Under the pieces are notes generated by a model. The model was not told the origin of the DNA, ran no database searches, and was given only the letters and a program-made list of their open reading frames with translations. A stretch of DNA of 64,000 nucleotides. It comes from Sinorhizobium numidicum. GTDB taxonomy: Bacteria > Pseudomonadota > Alphaproteobacteria > Rhizobiales > Rhizobiaceae. Both the position numbers and the translations under genes were made by a program. The stretch is from positions 3,658,001 through 3,722,000 of the forward strand of contig NZ_CP120368.1 of the NCBI RefSeq assembly GCF_029892045.1. Reading direction: 5' to 3'. Positions 1-7,843 of this stretch are shown here, in pieces (the first letter of the stretch is position 1; every line of letters starts with the position of its first letter).

Positions 1-2042
1 CAGATCGCCGCCTCGCAGATCTTGTTTTCTTCGGCGACCGCGTCGATCGCCACGCGCATGTTCTCGACCCAGTTTAGGCAGTCGAAGACGCGGAAGACGT
101 CGATGCCGCCTCTCGCAGCCTGGCGGACGAAGTATTTGACGACATTGTCGGGATAGTTCTTGTAGCCGACGCCGTTGGCGCCGCGCAAAAGCATCTGCAA
201 GAGCAGGTTCGGCGCGCCCTCGCGCACCATCGCCAGCCGCTCCCACGGATCTTCCGTCAGGAAGCGCATTGAAACGTCGAAGGTGGCGCCGCCCCAGCAT
301 TCGAGCGAGAAGAGGTTCGGCAAGGCCCGCGCGTAAGTGCCGGCAATGCGGGCGATGTCATAGGTGCGCATGCGGGTTGCGAGCAGCGACTGGTGGCCGT
401 CGCGCATCGTCGTATCGGTGATCAGCACCTGCGGCTGTGCCTTGACCCATTCGGCAAACTTCTTCGGCCCGAGCTGATCGAGGAGTTGCTTGGTGCCCGG
501 CTTTACCTCGGCGCCAATGAACGGCACGACGGGCGCGGCGATATCGTCCGACGGCTGCGGCCGGCCCTTCGCCTCCGGATGGCCGTTGACGGTGACGTCG
601 GCGAGATAGGTCAAGAGCTTGGTGGCGCGGTCCTGACGCTTGACCTGCTGGAACAGTTCCGGCGTCGTATCGATGAAGCGCGTCGTGTAGCTGTTGTCGT
701 GGAACTTCGGGTGGCTGATGATCGCTTCGAGGAAGGTGAGGTTGGTCGCAACCCCGCGGATGCGGAATTCCCTGAGCGCCCGGGTCATCCGCTGGATCGC
801 CTCGTCCGGATTCGGCGCCCAGGCGGTCACCTTTTCCAAGAGCGGATCGTAGTAGCGGGTGATCACCGCGCCGGAATAGGCGGTACCGCCGTCGAGCCGG
901 ATGCCGAAGCCGGTGGCGCCGCGATAGGCGGTGATACGGCCATAGTCCGGAATGAAGTTCTGCTCCGGGTCTTCCGTGGTGATGCGGCACTGCAGCGCAT
1001 GGCCGTTGAGGCGGATGTCCTCCTGGCGGGGAACGCCCGATTCCGGCGTACCGATCGCGTAGCCGTCGAGGATATGGATCTGCGCCTTGACGATGTCGAT
1101 GCCGGTGACGACTTCTGTCACCGTGTGCTCGACCTGGATGCGCGGATTGACCTCGATGAAGTAGAACTTGCCGGTGTCCGCATCCATCAGATACTCGACC
1201 GTGCCGGCGCCGATATAGTTGGTCGCCTCGGCGATCTTCTTCGAATAGGCGGCAAGCTCCTCGCGTTGCGCGGCGGTCAAATAGGGAGCGGGTGCACGCT
1301 CGACGACCTTTTGGTTGCGCCGCTGGATCGAGCAGTCGCGCTCGAAGAGATGGACGACATTGCCGTGCGTGTCGCCGAGGATCTGGCTTTCGACATGGCG
1401 GGCGCGCTCGACGAGCTTTTCGAGATAGACCTCGTCCTTGCCGAAGGCGGCCTTGGCTTCGCGCTTGGCCTCGGTCACCTCGCGCGCGAGATCCTTGCGC
1501 TCGCGAATCGCCCGCATGCCGCGGCCGCCGCCGCCCCAGGAGGCCTTCAGCATCACCGGATAGCCGATCTCCTCGGCCATCTTCGCGACTTCGCTCATAT
1601 CGTCCGGCAGCGGATCGGTGGCCGGCACGACCGGCACGCCGATCGAGATCGCGAGGTTGCGGGCGGCCACCTTGTTGCCGAGCTGGCGCATAGTCTCCGG
1701 CTTCGGACCGATGAAGGTTATGCCGTTCGCCGCGCAGGCCTCGGCGAATTCCGGGCTTTCCGACAAGAGCCCGTAGCCGGGATGGATGGCATCGGCGCCG
1801 GAAAGCTTGGCGACCCGGATCACCTCGTCGATCGACAGATAGCTCTCGATCGGCCCGAGATCACGCGCGAGATGCGGACCGCGCCCGACCTGATAGCTCT
1901 CATCCGCCTTGAAGCGGTGCAGCGCCAATTTGTCCTCCTCAGCCCAGATCGCGACCGTTTTCAGCCCCAGCTCATTGGCCGCGCGGAAGACGCGGATGGC
2001 AATTTCGGAACGGTTCGCAACAAGGATCTTCGAGATGGACAA
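1..2042 (-). CDS. pyc: pyruvate carboxylase, N-terminal 680 residues (runs off left edge)
   Basis: Cytosolic biotin enzyme that carboxylates pyruvate to oxaloacetate with ATP and bicarbonate, an anaplerotic step. The start is a TTG at 2040-2042, giving SISKILVANRSEIAIRV, with a GAGGAG Shine-Dalgarno nine bases upstream; no in-frame ATG fits. The biotin carboxylase ATP-grasp loop WGGGGRGM lies near residue 168. The carboxyltransferase domain begins near residue 541 with DTTMRDGHQSLLATRMRT. The frame is still open at base 1, inside the stretch DVFRVFDCLNWVENM. The family is about 1150 residues, so the rest of the carboxyltransferase domain and the biotinyl domain lie outside the window. A consensus-like promoter and leader hairpin precede it. 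Confidence 0.95.
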   Translation of the reverse strand, partial: MSISKILVANRSEIAIRVFRAANELGLKTVAIWAEEDKLALHRFKADESYQVGRGPHLARDLGPIESYLSIDEVIRVAKLSGADAIHPGYGLLSESPEFAEACAANGITFIGPKPETMRQLGNKVAARNLAISIGVPVVPATDPLPDDMSEVAKMAEEIGYPVMLKASWGGGGRGMRAIRERKDLAREVTEAKREAKAAFGKDEVYLEKLVERARHVESQILGDTHGNVVHLFERDCSIQRRNQKVVERAPAPYLTAAQREELAAYSKKIAEATNYIGAGTVEYLMDADTGKFYFIEVNPRIQVEHTVTEVVTGIDIVKAQIHILDGYAIGTPESGVPRQEDIRLNGHALQCRITTEDPEQNFIPDYGRITAYRGATGFGIRLDGGTAYSGAVITRYYDPLLEKVTAWAPNPDEAIQRMTRALREFRIRGVATNLTFLEAIISHPKFHDNSYTTRFIDTTPELFQQVKRQDRATKLLTYLADVTVNGHPEAKGRPQPSDDIAAPVVPFIGAEVKPGTKQLLDQLGPKKFAEWVKAQPQVLITDTTMRDGHQSLLATRMRTYDIARIAGTYARALPNLFSLECWGGATFDVSMRFLTEDPWERLAMVREGAPNLLLQMLLRGANGVGYKNYPDNVVKYFVRQAARGGIDVFRVFDCLNWVENMRVAIDAVAEENKICEAAI

Positions 2043-2062
2043 GTCGGACTCCTCATGACTTG

Positions 2063-2087
2063 AAAACGCGGGAATGCTGCACCCGCG
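2063..2087 (-). promoter_or_regulatory. leader hairpin at the 5' end of the pyc transcript
   Basis: Arms CGCGGG and CCCGCG (2082-2087 and 2067-2072) enclose nine bases and are followed by TTTTC on the minus strand. It ends 20 bases before the pyc start codon and sits just downstream of the proposed -10 box. It could be a weak terminator or attenuator, or a 5' stability hairpin. Confidence 0.4.
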
Positions 2088-2094
2088 AAATAAA

Positions 2095-2123
2095 GTATTA
2101 GCGAGTCACCGGATGAAGTGCAA
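2095..2123 (-). promoter_or_regulatory. putative sigma-70 type promoter of pyc
   Basis: On the minus strand TTGCAC (2118-2123) and TAATAC (2095-2100) are separated by exactly 17 bases. It lies between the luxR-type gene and pyc, so pyc is probably transcribed independently of the regulator. No start site has been mapped. Confidence 0.5.
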
Positions 2124-2156
2124 TTTCAGATGCGACACGAAACCTAACCCTTTGGG

Positions 2157-2897
2157 TCAGGAGATCAGGCCCAGACGGAAGGCGATGGCGACGACGTGGT
2201 GCCGATTCTTGGCCTTCAGTTTTTCCTGAATGCCGTTCATGTACCAGTCAACCGTATGGCTCGAAATGTCGAGAACCTTGCCGATGTCGTTCGAGGTCAT
2301 ACCGTCTGCAAGATAGTTCAGCGCTTCCATTTCCCGCCGTGTCATCTGCACCTCGACGCGCGACACGAGCTCGGCCATGATTTCCGGATCGGTGAGTTCG
2401 AGCAGCTTCCAGAACAGCCTCTTGGCGATCGCGTCGAAAAGGCTCAATTCCACCGGGCTGAGATCGACCACCCGGCCACCGACCGTGAGATTGCCCATCA
2501 GGCCGCGCCGGCCGTGCACCGGGAAGATATAGCCGTCAAAGAGGCCGTGATTGCGCGCCTCGACCATCATGCTTTCCATGCGCTTGCGGTGGGGATCCGA
2601 GCGGAAGGCGACGAGCGTGTCGCGCCAGCGGAAGCCGCGCTGCGCATGCCCGAGGTAACGGATCGTCGGATCGATGACGACGTATTTCTTGCGGATGTAG
2701 ATCTGCGGCCAGCCATCCGGCCATCGGCCGGCAAGCAGCAATCTCAGCGGGTTCTCGTTCGGTTTCGGCTGACGCACGATGCCGTAGAAGTCGAAGCCGC
2801 AGCGATCGAGGAGCCGCTCGAACTCGGGCAGGATCTCTTCTCGTGTCTTCATCTCCTCCAGAAGCGCCAGAAACTGTACGAGCAACGTTATATTCAT
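2157..2897 (-). CDS. LuxR-family solo transcriptional regulator with autoinducer-binding domain
   Basis: A 246-residue protein with an N-terminal autoinducer-binding domain (about 15-165) and a C-terminal LuxR helix-turn-helix (about 184-246: TRREMEALNYLADGMTS, then SSHTVDWYMNGIQEKLKAK). The residues invariant in TraR/LuxR ligand pockets appear in the right spacing: W63, Y67, D76-P77, W91 and a glycine near 132-135. This suggests it can still bind an acyl-homoserine lactone or a similar molecule. No luxI-type synthase is in the window, so it is a solo regulator here. It reads towards pyc but is separated from it by a likely promoter. A near-perfect palindrome lies about 50 bases upstream of its start. 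The target genes are unknown. Confidence 0.85.
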   Translation of the reverse strand: MNITLLVQFLALLEEMKTREEILPEFERLLDRCGFDFYGIVRQPKPNENPLRLLLAGRWPDGWPQIYIRKKYVVIDPTIRYLGHAQRGFRWRDTLVAFRSDPHRKRMESMMVEARNHGLFDGYIFPVHGRRGLMGNLTVGGRVVDLSPVELSLFDAIAKRLFWKLLELTDPEIMAELVSRVEVQMTRREMEALNYLADGMTSNDIGKVLDISSHTVDWYMNGIQEKLKAKNRHHVVAIAFRLGLIS

Positions 2898-3284
2898 GGA
2901 ACACCTTCAGGTCAGATCGATCAGCGCAGCGCCTCAGAAAACTACATGAACGGGCCGTTCAGAAGCCGTTCATGTTGCAACCGCGATAATTCTTCTTATC
3001 ACGCCCGGTCTTGGACGAAACCTGCAAAAAATCGGAGTCGAGGCACGACGATAGTGAACGATGGATTATCCCGCCAATCCTCCCTTGGAAAGAGATAGTC
3101 CGGCCGTCTGAACTGTCCGCTCACGGTTTTCCTGCAGGTTTTCGCAAGACCATCACGCGCGGCTTTGTCGGTCTCGCGAGGTGGAAGAAACGCCATCCTT
3201 GTCGAGACTGCCGGAGGCGCAACGCAATTGCCGCATTGAAACGCTATTGCGGCGCAATATCCGATGCCCAGAAGGGGTGAGACA
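2898..3284. other. intergenic region between the luxR-type gene and ndvA
   Basis: This 387-base divergent region must hold the promoters of both flanking genes. It contains a 15-base palindrome near the luxR-type gene (listed separately). Short open frames on both strands have no recognisable product. No RNA gene was recognised. Confidence 0.5.
2947..2961. promoter_or_regulatory. palindromic candidate operator upstream of the luxR-type gene
   Basis: TGAACGG-G-CCGTTCA is a perfect 7+1+7 palindrome, 50-64 bases upstream of the start codon at 2897. A further half-site CCGTTCA follows at 2966-2972, and the arms ACATGAACGG (2944-2953) and CCGTTCATGT (2966-2975) form a longer inverted repeat. Size and symmetry fit a regulator binding site, possibly autoregulatory. 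Confidence 0.4.
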
Positions 3285-5042
3285 GTGTCTTTATTCCAAG
3301 TGTATGCAAGAGCCCTTCAGTATCTTGCTGTTCACAAACTCCGCGTTGGTGCGATCGTCATCGCCAACATCGTGCTTGCCATCATCACGATTGCGGAACC
3401 GATCCTGTTCGGCCGCATCATTGACGCGATTTCATCGAAAGGCGAGGTCACGCCGATGCTGCTCATGTGGGCAGGATTCGGGGTGTTCAACACGATCGCC
3501 TTCGTTCTCGTCGCCCGCGAGGCGGACCGTCTCGCACATGGGCGCCGCGCCACACTGCTGACGGAAGCGTTCGGACGGATCGTTTCCATGCCGCTTTCCT
3601 GGCGCAGCCAGCGCGGTACCTCCAACGCCCTGCATACGCTGCTGCGCGCCTGCGAGACGCTTTTCGGTCTCTGGCTCGAATTCATGCGGCAGCACCTGGC
3701 GACGGCGGTGGCCCTGATCCTGTTGGTGCCGACGGCCTTCGCGATGGATTTCCGCTTGTCGATCGTCCTTGTCGTGCTCGGCGCGGCCTACGTGCTGATC
3801 AGCAAGGCGGTGATGAACCGCACAAAGGAAGGCCAGGCTTCGGTGGAGAACCATTACCACACGGTTTTCTCCCACGTCTCCGACGCGATCAGCAACGTCT
3901 CCGTCGTTCATAGCTACAACCGCATCGAGGCGGAGACGCGCGAACTGAAGAAGTTCACCGAACGGCTGATCTCCGCACAGCTTCCGGTGCTCGATTGGTG
4001 GGCGCTGGCGAGCGCGCTCAACCGCATGGCGTCCACCATTTCGATGATGGCGATCCTTGTGATCGGCACCATTCTGGTGCAGCGCGGCGAGCTCGGCGTC
4101 GGTCAGGTGATCGCTTTCATCGGCTTCGCCAACCTGCTGATCGGCCGTCTAGACCAGATGAAAGCCTTCGTTACCCAGATCTTCGAGGCCCGCGCCAAGC
4201 TTGAGGACTTCTTCCAGCTCGAAGATTCGGTGCGCGAACGCGAGGAACCGGCCGGGGCCAAGGAACTGACCGGCGTCGTCGGCGAAGTCGAGTTCCGCGA
4301 CGTTTCCTTTGACTTCGCCAACTCGGCCCAGGGTGTGCGCAATGTCTCGTTTACAGCGAAGGCCGGCCAGACGATCGCCATCGTCGGACCGACCGGCGCC
4401 GGCAAGACGACGCTCGTCAATCTGCTGCAGCGCGTCCACGAGCCCAAGCATGGCCAGATCCTGATCGATGGCGTCGATATCTCGACCGTCACCCGCAAGT
4501 CGCTGCGTCGGTCGATCGCGACCGTCTTCCAGGACGCGGGTCTGATGAACCGCTCGATCGGCGACAACATCCGGCTCGGCCGTGACGACGCTTCGTTGGA
4601 AGAGATCATGGCGGCCGCCGAAGCTGCAGCCGCGAGCGACTTCATCGAAAGCCGCCTCAATGGCTATGACACGGTCGTCGGTGAACGCGGCAATCGCCTG
4701 TCGGGTGGCGAACGCCAGCGCGTCGCCATCGCCCGCGCAATCCTCAAGAACGCGCCGATCCTCGTCCTCGACGAGGCGACCAGCGCGCTCGACGTGGAGA
4801 CCGAGGCCCGCGTCAAGGATGCGATCGATGCGCTGCGCAAGGATCGCACGACCTTCATCATCGCCCACCGGCTCTCGACGGTGCGCGAGGCCGATCTGGT
4901 CATCTTCATGGATCATGGCCGGGTCGTCGAGATGGGTGGCTTCAACGAACTCAGCCACAGCAACGGACGCTTTGCGGCCCTGCTGCGTGCAAGCGGCATC
5001 CTCACGGACGAGGATGTTCGCAAGAGCCATACCGCGGCCTGA
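3285..5042 (+). CDS. ndvA: cyclic beta-1,2-glucan export ABC transporter (ATPase fused to permease)
   Basis: Inner-membrane half-transporter that exports cyclic beta-1,2-glucan made by NdvB to the periplasm; ndvA/chvA mutants are known for defective nodulation or attachment and poor growth at low osmolarity. The 585-residue protein has about six membrane segments in its first 300 residues. A full ATPase domain follows: Walker A GPTGAGKTT near 368-376, signature LSGGERQR near 470, Walker B ILVLDEATS near 494. The best start is GTG at 3285, with AAGGGGTGAG just upstream, giving SLFQVYARALQYLAVHK as in NdvA. An ATG 21 bases earlier at 3264 lacks that spacing. A strong terminator follows. ndvB lies about 2.8 kb away on the opposite strand, beyond an opgC-like gene. 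Confidence 0.95.
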   Translation: MSLFQVYARALQYLAVHKLRVGAIVIANIVLAIITIAEPILFGRIIDAISSKGEVTPMLLMWAGFGVFNTIAFVLVAREADRLAHGRRATLLTEAFGRIVSMPLSWRSQRGTSNALHTLLRACETLFGLWLEFMRQHLATAVALILLVPTAFAMDFRLSIVLVVLGAAYVLISKAVMNRTKEGQASVENHYHTVFSHVSDAISNVSVVHSYNRIEAETRELKKFTERLISAQLPVLDWWALASALNRMASTISMMAILVIGTILVQRGELGVGQVIAFIGFANLLIGRLDQMKAFVTQIFEARAKLEDFFQLEDSVREREEPAGAKELTGVVGEVEFRDVSFDFANSAQGVRNVSFTAKAGQTIAIVGPTGAGKTTLVNLLQRVHEPKHGQILIDGVDISTVTRKSLRRSIATVFQDAGLMNRSIGDNIRLGRDDASLEEIMAAAEAAAASDFIESRLNGYDTVVGERGNRLSGGERQRVAIARAILKNAPILVLDEATSALDVETEARVKDAIDALRKDRTTFIIAHRLSTVREADLVIFMDHGRVVEMGGFNELSHSNGRFAALLRASGILTDEDVRKSHTAA

Positions 5043-5067
5043 CGCCCTCTTCGGATCACCGCACGAT

Positions 5068-5099
5068 AAAAATGCCCCGGACGCGTCCGGGGCATTTTT
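5068..5099 (+). terminator. rho-independent terminator of ndvA
   Basis: Perfect 13-base arms AAAAATGCCCCGG and CCGGGGCATTTTT flank ACGCGT. The stem starts 26 bases after the ndvA stop and ends in a T run. Confidence 0.9.
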
Positions 5100-5198
5100 C
5101 GTATCCAGGACAGGCATACAGATTCCGAGCGACGCAAGCGCCCGACGGCGACGGCCAGTGAGATCGTCTCCCACGGAAGGAGGGCCCATTGCATCGTT

Positions 5199-5292
5199 CT
5201 TAAATCGGAACCGATTTAAGGATAAGACCATGCAGCAATTCAAAAGTATTACAGCGACCTTTGTGCGTCTGAAAAGACGCACGGCGCTGTAG
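5199..5292 (+). repeat. RIME1-like intergenic mosaic element, copy 1
   Basis: It opens with the palindrome CTTAAATCGG-AA-CCGATTTAAG (5199-5220), continues with ATGCAGCAATTCAAAAGT, and closes with the hairpin GTGCGTCT-GAAA-AGACGCAC (5263-5282) inside TACAGCG/CGCTGTA arms. The layout of two palindromes in about 95 bases matches the Rhizobium-specific intergenic mosaic elements (RIME1). Two related copies lie at 7620-7769 and 58781-58895, all in the same orientation. Confidence 0.65.
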
Positions 5293-5327
5293 CTCGATAC
5301 CTGATATTCCCTGCGCCTGCTGAAGAC

Positions 5328-6190
5328 TCAATATCCGCCTCTGTTGCGGCTCCTTGGATCATCCACCACCCTCTCTCGATAGATATCTCCCTGTCTCGCT
5401 TTCGCGCGCCAAGGACGGGCCCTTTGAAGCGGAATTTCATATGCGGGATCGTTCCGGTCGAGCGTTGCAAGTGCCAAGTCAGCTTCAAAGGATTCCGAGC
5501 ATCGGCTAATCCATTTTCCATCGGGGCCGATTACTCCCGCCGTCCCTTGATGGGCGGTTTGCGCTTGCGTGGCTGCACTTATCCAGAGGCAGTTCAGCCC
5601 TGCGTACACCTGCAGTGCGATTTGAAAGCAGGAGGGTATGCCATAGGAGGAGAAGAGAACCGCATCGACCCCGATCGGTCATACACGGCGAATATCTCCG
5701 GAAACTGGCACTCGATGCACACCGCGCAGCCAAAACGGTAGCCATCGACATCAAAGGTGATGGGTTTCACTCCTGGCGTGTACCAGCCCCCCAGTTCGGA
5801 GTTCGACAGGAATCTCTTGTCGTACCTCGTCCGCAACGTGCCGGTGTCGTCGATAACGTAGAGGCTGTTGTGAGGTGGATGGGCCTCAGCGAGACGATGC
5901 GCAGCGCCAACGACCGAATATACGGAACTCTGCGCAAACTCCGGCTATTGAGCGAAGCTCGAATTCCTGTTGATCCCAGTCGAATTCACGCCAATGATCG
6001 GGGGTTCTAATATGGGCCTTCGCATAACCTGAGAGTGCGCCTTCGCAACGATGATCAATCGCGCGCCTTGATGCGCAGCGCGCTTGAGCATCTCGCATAT
6101 CGCAGTTCCATTAGCCGAAATCTCCGGCAAGACGTTGGTCTGTGCTGTCGCCACTTTAAACGATGCGCCCCCTTGCCCGCGAATCAACAA
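5328..6190 (-). pseudogene. frameshifted nitrilase-superfamily carbon-nitrogen hydrolase
   Basis: Consecutive parts of one amidohydrolase can be read only by changing frame three times. The parts are: N-terminus FKVATAQTNVLPEISANG (frame ending 6190); EGALSGYAKAHIRTPDHW (frame of 6098); YDKRFLSNSELGGWYTPG and CIECQFPEIF (frame of 5836); and VYAGLNCLWISAATQAQTA to the C-terminus (frame of 5609). The Glu, Lys and Cys of the nitrilase catalytic triad (in EGALSGY, YDKRF and CIEC) are all still readable, so the decay looks recent. One junction is near 5905, between VCAEF and VVGAAHRL. No single frame gives a working enzyme. Sequencing error is possible but three independent frameshifts make it unlikely. 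Confidence 0.8.
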
Positions 6191-6263
6191 TCCACCGGAC
6201 TCATAACGTCGACAAGCGCCCCCTCATGATCCAGATCGACGAAATCATCCGATCTGTATCTCT

Positions 6264-7421
6264 TTACGCCGCGCGCAGCGGTTTCCTGACGGCCACCTCT
6301 TTCAGCCAATCGAGGTAATAGGCATAGACGAAATGGAGGCCTATGCCGACGAGCACGAACAGCGAGCCGATGAGCGGGTTTCTGCCGGTAACGAACAGCA
6401 GCACCTGGCCGGCCATGGCAAGGATTGTGCCGAAGATGAAGACCTCCAGGGAATGTCGGCCGATCATCACCAGCGGATGATTGCTGTCGAGCCGCGTCAG
6501 CCGGCTGACGAACGGGATGATCGCGAGAAGATAGCCGAGTGCCAGAACGTGAAGAAGCCGTGTCAGCGACAGGAACGTCTTGTCGAAGCCGGTCAGGACC
6601 GCCGGCAGCCCGAACGAGAAATCGAGATTCCACCAGGAAAACAGCACCCAGAAACCGGAAATCAGCAGATAGAGGGCCGAAAGTCCGACCAGCCAGCGGC
6701 TTCGCGGCAAGCGGCCGCCGCTCCGGGCGTGGCTCATGCACAGAATGCCGATCACGAAGAGAAACTGCCAGGACCAGGGATTGAGGAACCAGTAGCCCTC
6801 GTCGAGGAAATTGTACGGGACGAGCTTGAAACAGCCTGCGGCGAGCCAAAGCCCTGCCGAGAGCACGAACAGCAGTCGCGGGCGGACCACATTCAGCCAT
6901 AGCAAGCCTGGCAGCATCAGGAACAAGACCGCATACATCGACAGGATGTTGTTGTAGCCGAGCTGGTGGCCGAGAAGGACCATGGCGACGATACCCTGCT
7001 CCGCCTGCTCGACGATCGGCCGGATGTTGATTTCTCCTATCAGGTCCTGGCGGCCGAAATAGAGCGCGCCACCGGCGAAAATCGCCAATGTGACGACGCT
7101 CGTCATGATATGCGCAACGTAAAGCGTTAGCGCCCGCCGCCAGATCTTCAGCGTCAAAGCCAGCCGCGCGCCGGCGACGAACTTGCCGCCATAGGCCGCG
7201 CCGACGGAAAGCCCGGAAATCAGCACGAAGGCTTCGGCCGAATCCGAGAAGCCGTAGTTTTTGTGTGTCAGGTATTCGAGATACTGCCCCGGCACATGGT
7301 TGATGAAGATGGTCAACAGGCAGAGTGCCCGGAAAACATCGAGGCGTGTATCGCGCTCCGTCGGAACCGAGTGGGCGACCTTGATCTGGTCCTTACCGCC
7401 CCCAAAAGTCTTTTGCAGCAT
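6264..7421 (-). CDS. opgC: OpgC-domain membrane acyltransferase, probable glucan succinyltransferase
   Basis: A polytopic inner-membrane protein of about 385 residues with ten or so hydrophobic segments and the OpgC signature near its start: RLDVFRALCLLTIFINHVPG, then NYGFSDSAEAFVLISG. OpgC proteins (Rhodobacter, Brucella) transfer succinyl groups to osmoregulated periplasmic glucans, giving them negative charge. Its position between ndvA and ndvB strongly suggests that cyclic beta-1,2-glucan is its acceptor. It has the same orientation as ndvB, downstream of it, but a terminator and a RIME-like repeat lie between them, so it probably has its own promoter. The start is uncertain: ATG at 7421 gives MLQKTFGGG, and an in-frame GTG at 7457 would add 12 residues; neither has a clear ribosome binding site. 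Confidence 0.85.
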   Translation of the reverse strand: MLQKTFGGGKDQIKVAHSVPTERDTRLDVFRALCLLTIFINHVPGQYLEYLTHKNYGFSDSAEAFVLISGLSVGAAYGGKFVAGARLALTLKIWRRALTLYVAHIMTSVVTLAIFAGGALYFGRQDLIGEINIRPIVEQAEQGIVAMVLLGHQLGYNNILSMYAVLFLMLPGLLWLNVVRPRLLFVLSAGLWLAAGCFKLVPYNFLDEGYWFLNPWSWQFLFVIGILCMSHARSGGRLPRSRWLVGLSALYLLISGFWVLFSWWNLDFSFGLPAVLTGFDKTFLSLTRLLHVLALGYLLAIIPFVSRLTRLDSNHPLVMIGRHSLEVFIFGTILAMAGQVLLFVTGRNPLIGSLFVLVGIGLHFVYAYYLDWLKEVAVRKPLRAA

Positions 7422-7619
7422 GCGGTCTGATATCCGGGATTTGGCGCCCCGCCCCACCCCTGTTGAAACCGGGCGCCGTCACGCCCGGGTAAGATCCGGG
7501 AACGCCTCGGCGCCGTGGATGAAGCACGACCCGAAACGAGGGATCGCGGCACGAGATCACATCTATGCTTTGGCTTGATTTCGACACAAATCATACACGT
7601 GATCTATTCTCGTAAGTTA
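7422..7619. other. leader and promoter region of the opgC-like gene
   Basis: This stretch runs from the opgC-like start back to the RIME-like repeat. It contains a GC-rich inverted repeat (CGGGCG/CGCCCG, about 7470-7488) and no recognisable gene. The open frames seen here are low-complexity and have no family resemblance. Confidence 0.4.
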
Positions 7620-7769
7620 GAGCGGGATTCGGGCGGAAAACCGCACACTTTCCTCATCCCGCTCACTGCATGGTTTCTTGAATCGGAACCGATTTAAGAA
7701 CGAAATCATGCAGCAATTCAGAGTGCTACAGCGACCTATGCGCGTCTGAAGAGATGCGCGGCGCTGTAG
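7620..7769 (+). repeat. RIME1-like intergenic mosaic element, copy 2, with extra outer inverted repeat
   Basis: The core (7677-7769) has CTTGAATCGG-AA-CCGATTTAAG, then ATGCAGCAATTCAGAGTG, and a closing hairpin TGCGCGTCT/AGATGCGCG. Just before it, GAGCGGGAT (7620-7628) and ATCCCGCTC (7656-7664) form another inverted repeat enclosing GCGG-AAAA-CCGC. This extra block extends the mosaic element compared with copy 1. Confidence 0.6.
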
Positions 7770-7780
7770 AACTGAGCGGC

Positions 7781-7820
7781 AAAAAAACCGGCCTTGCCCT
7801 TGCGGAAACAAAGCCGGTTT
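7781..7820 (-). terminator. rho-independent terminator of ndvB
   Basis: On the minus strand AAACCGGCTTTG pairs with CAAGGCCGGTTT (one G-U pair) and runs into TTTTTTT. It begins about 24 bases after the ndvB stop codon. Confidence 0.9.
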
Positions 7821-7843
7821 CGCTTCATGCTCAATTCCGGCAG

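Noticed and set aside
393..2063. 556-codon plus-strand open frame across pyc
   Set aside because: Antisense shadow of pyruvate carboxylase, which has clear motifs on the minus strand and begins at TTG.
2999..3280. Small open frames of 65 and 89 codons between the luxR-type gene and ndvA
   Set aside because: They overlap each other on opposite strands, have no convincing ribosome binding site and resemble no family I know.
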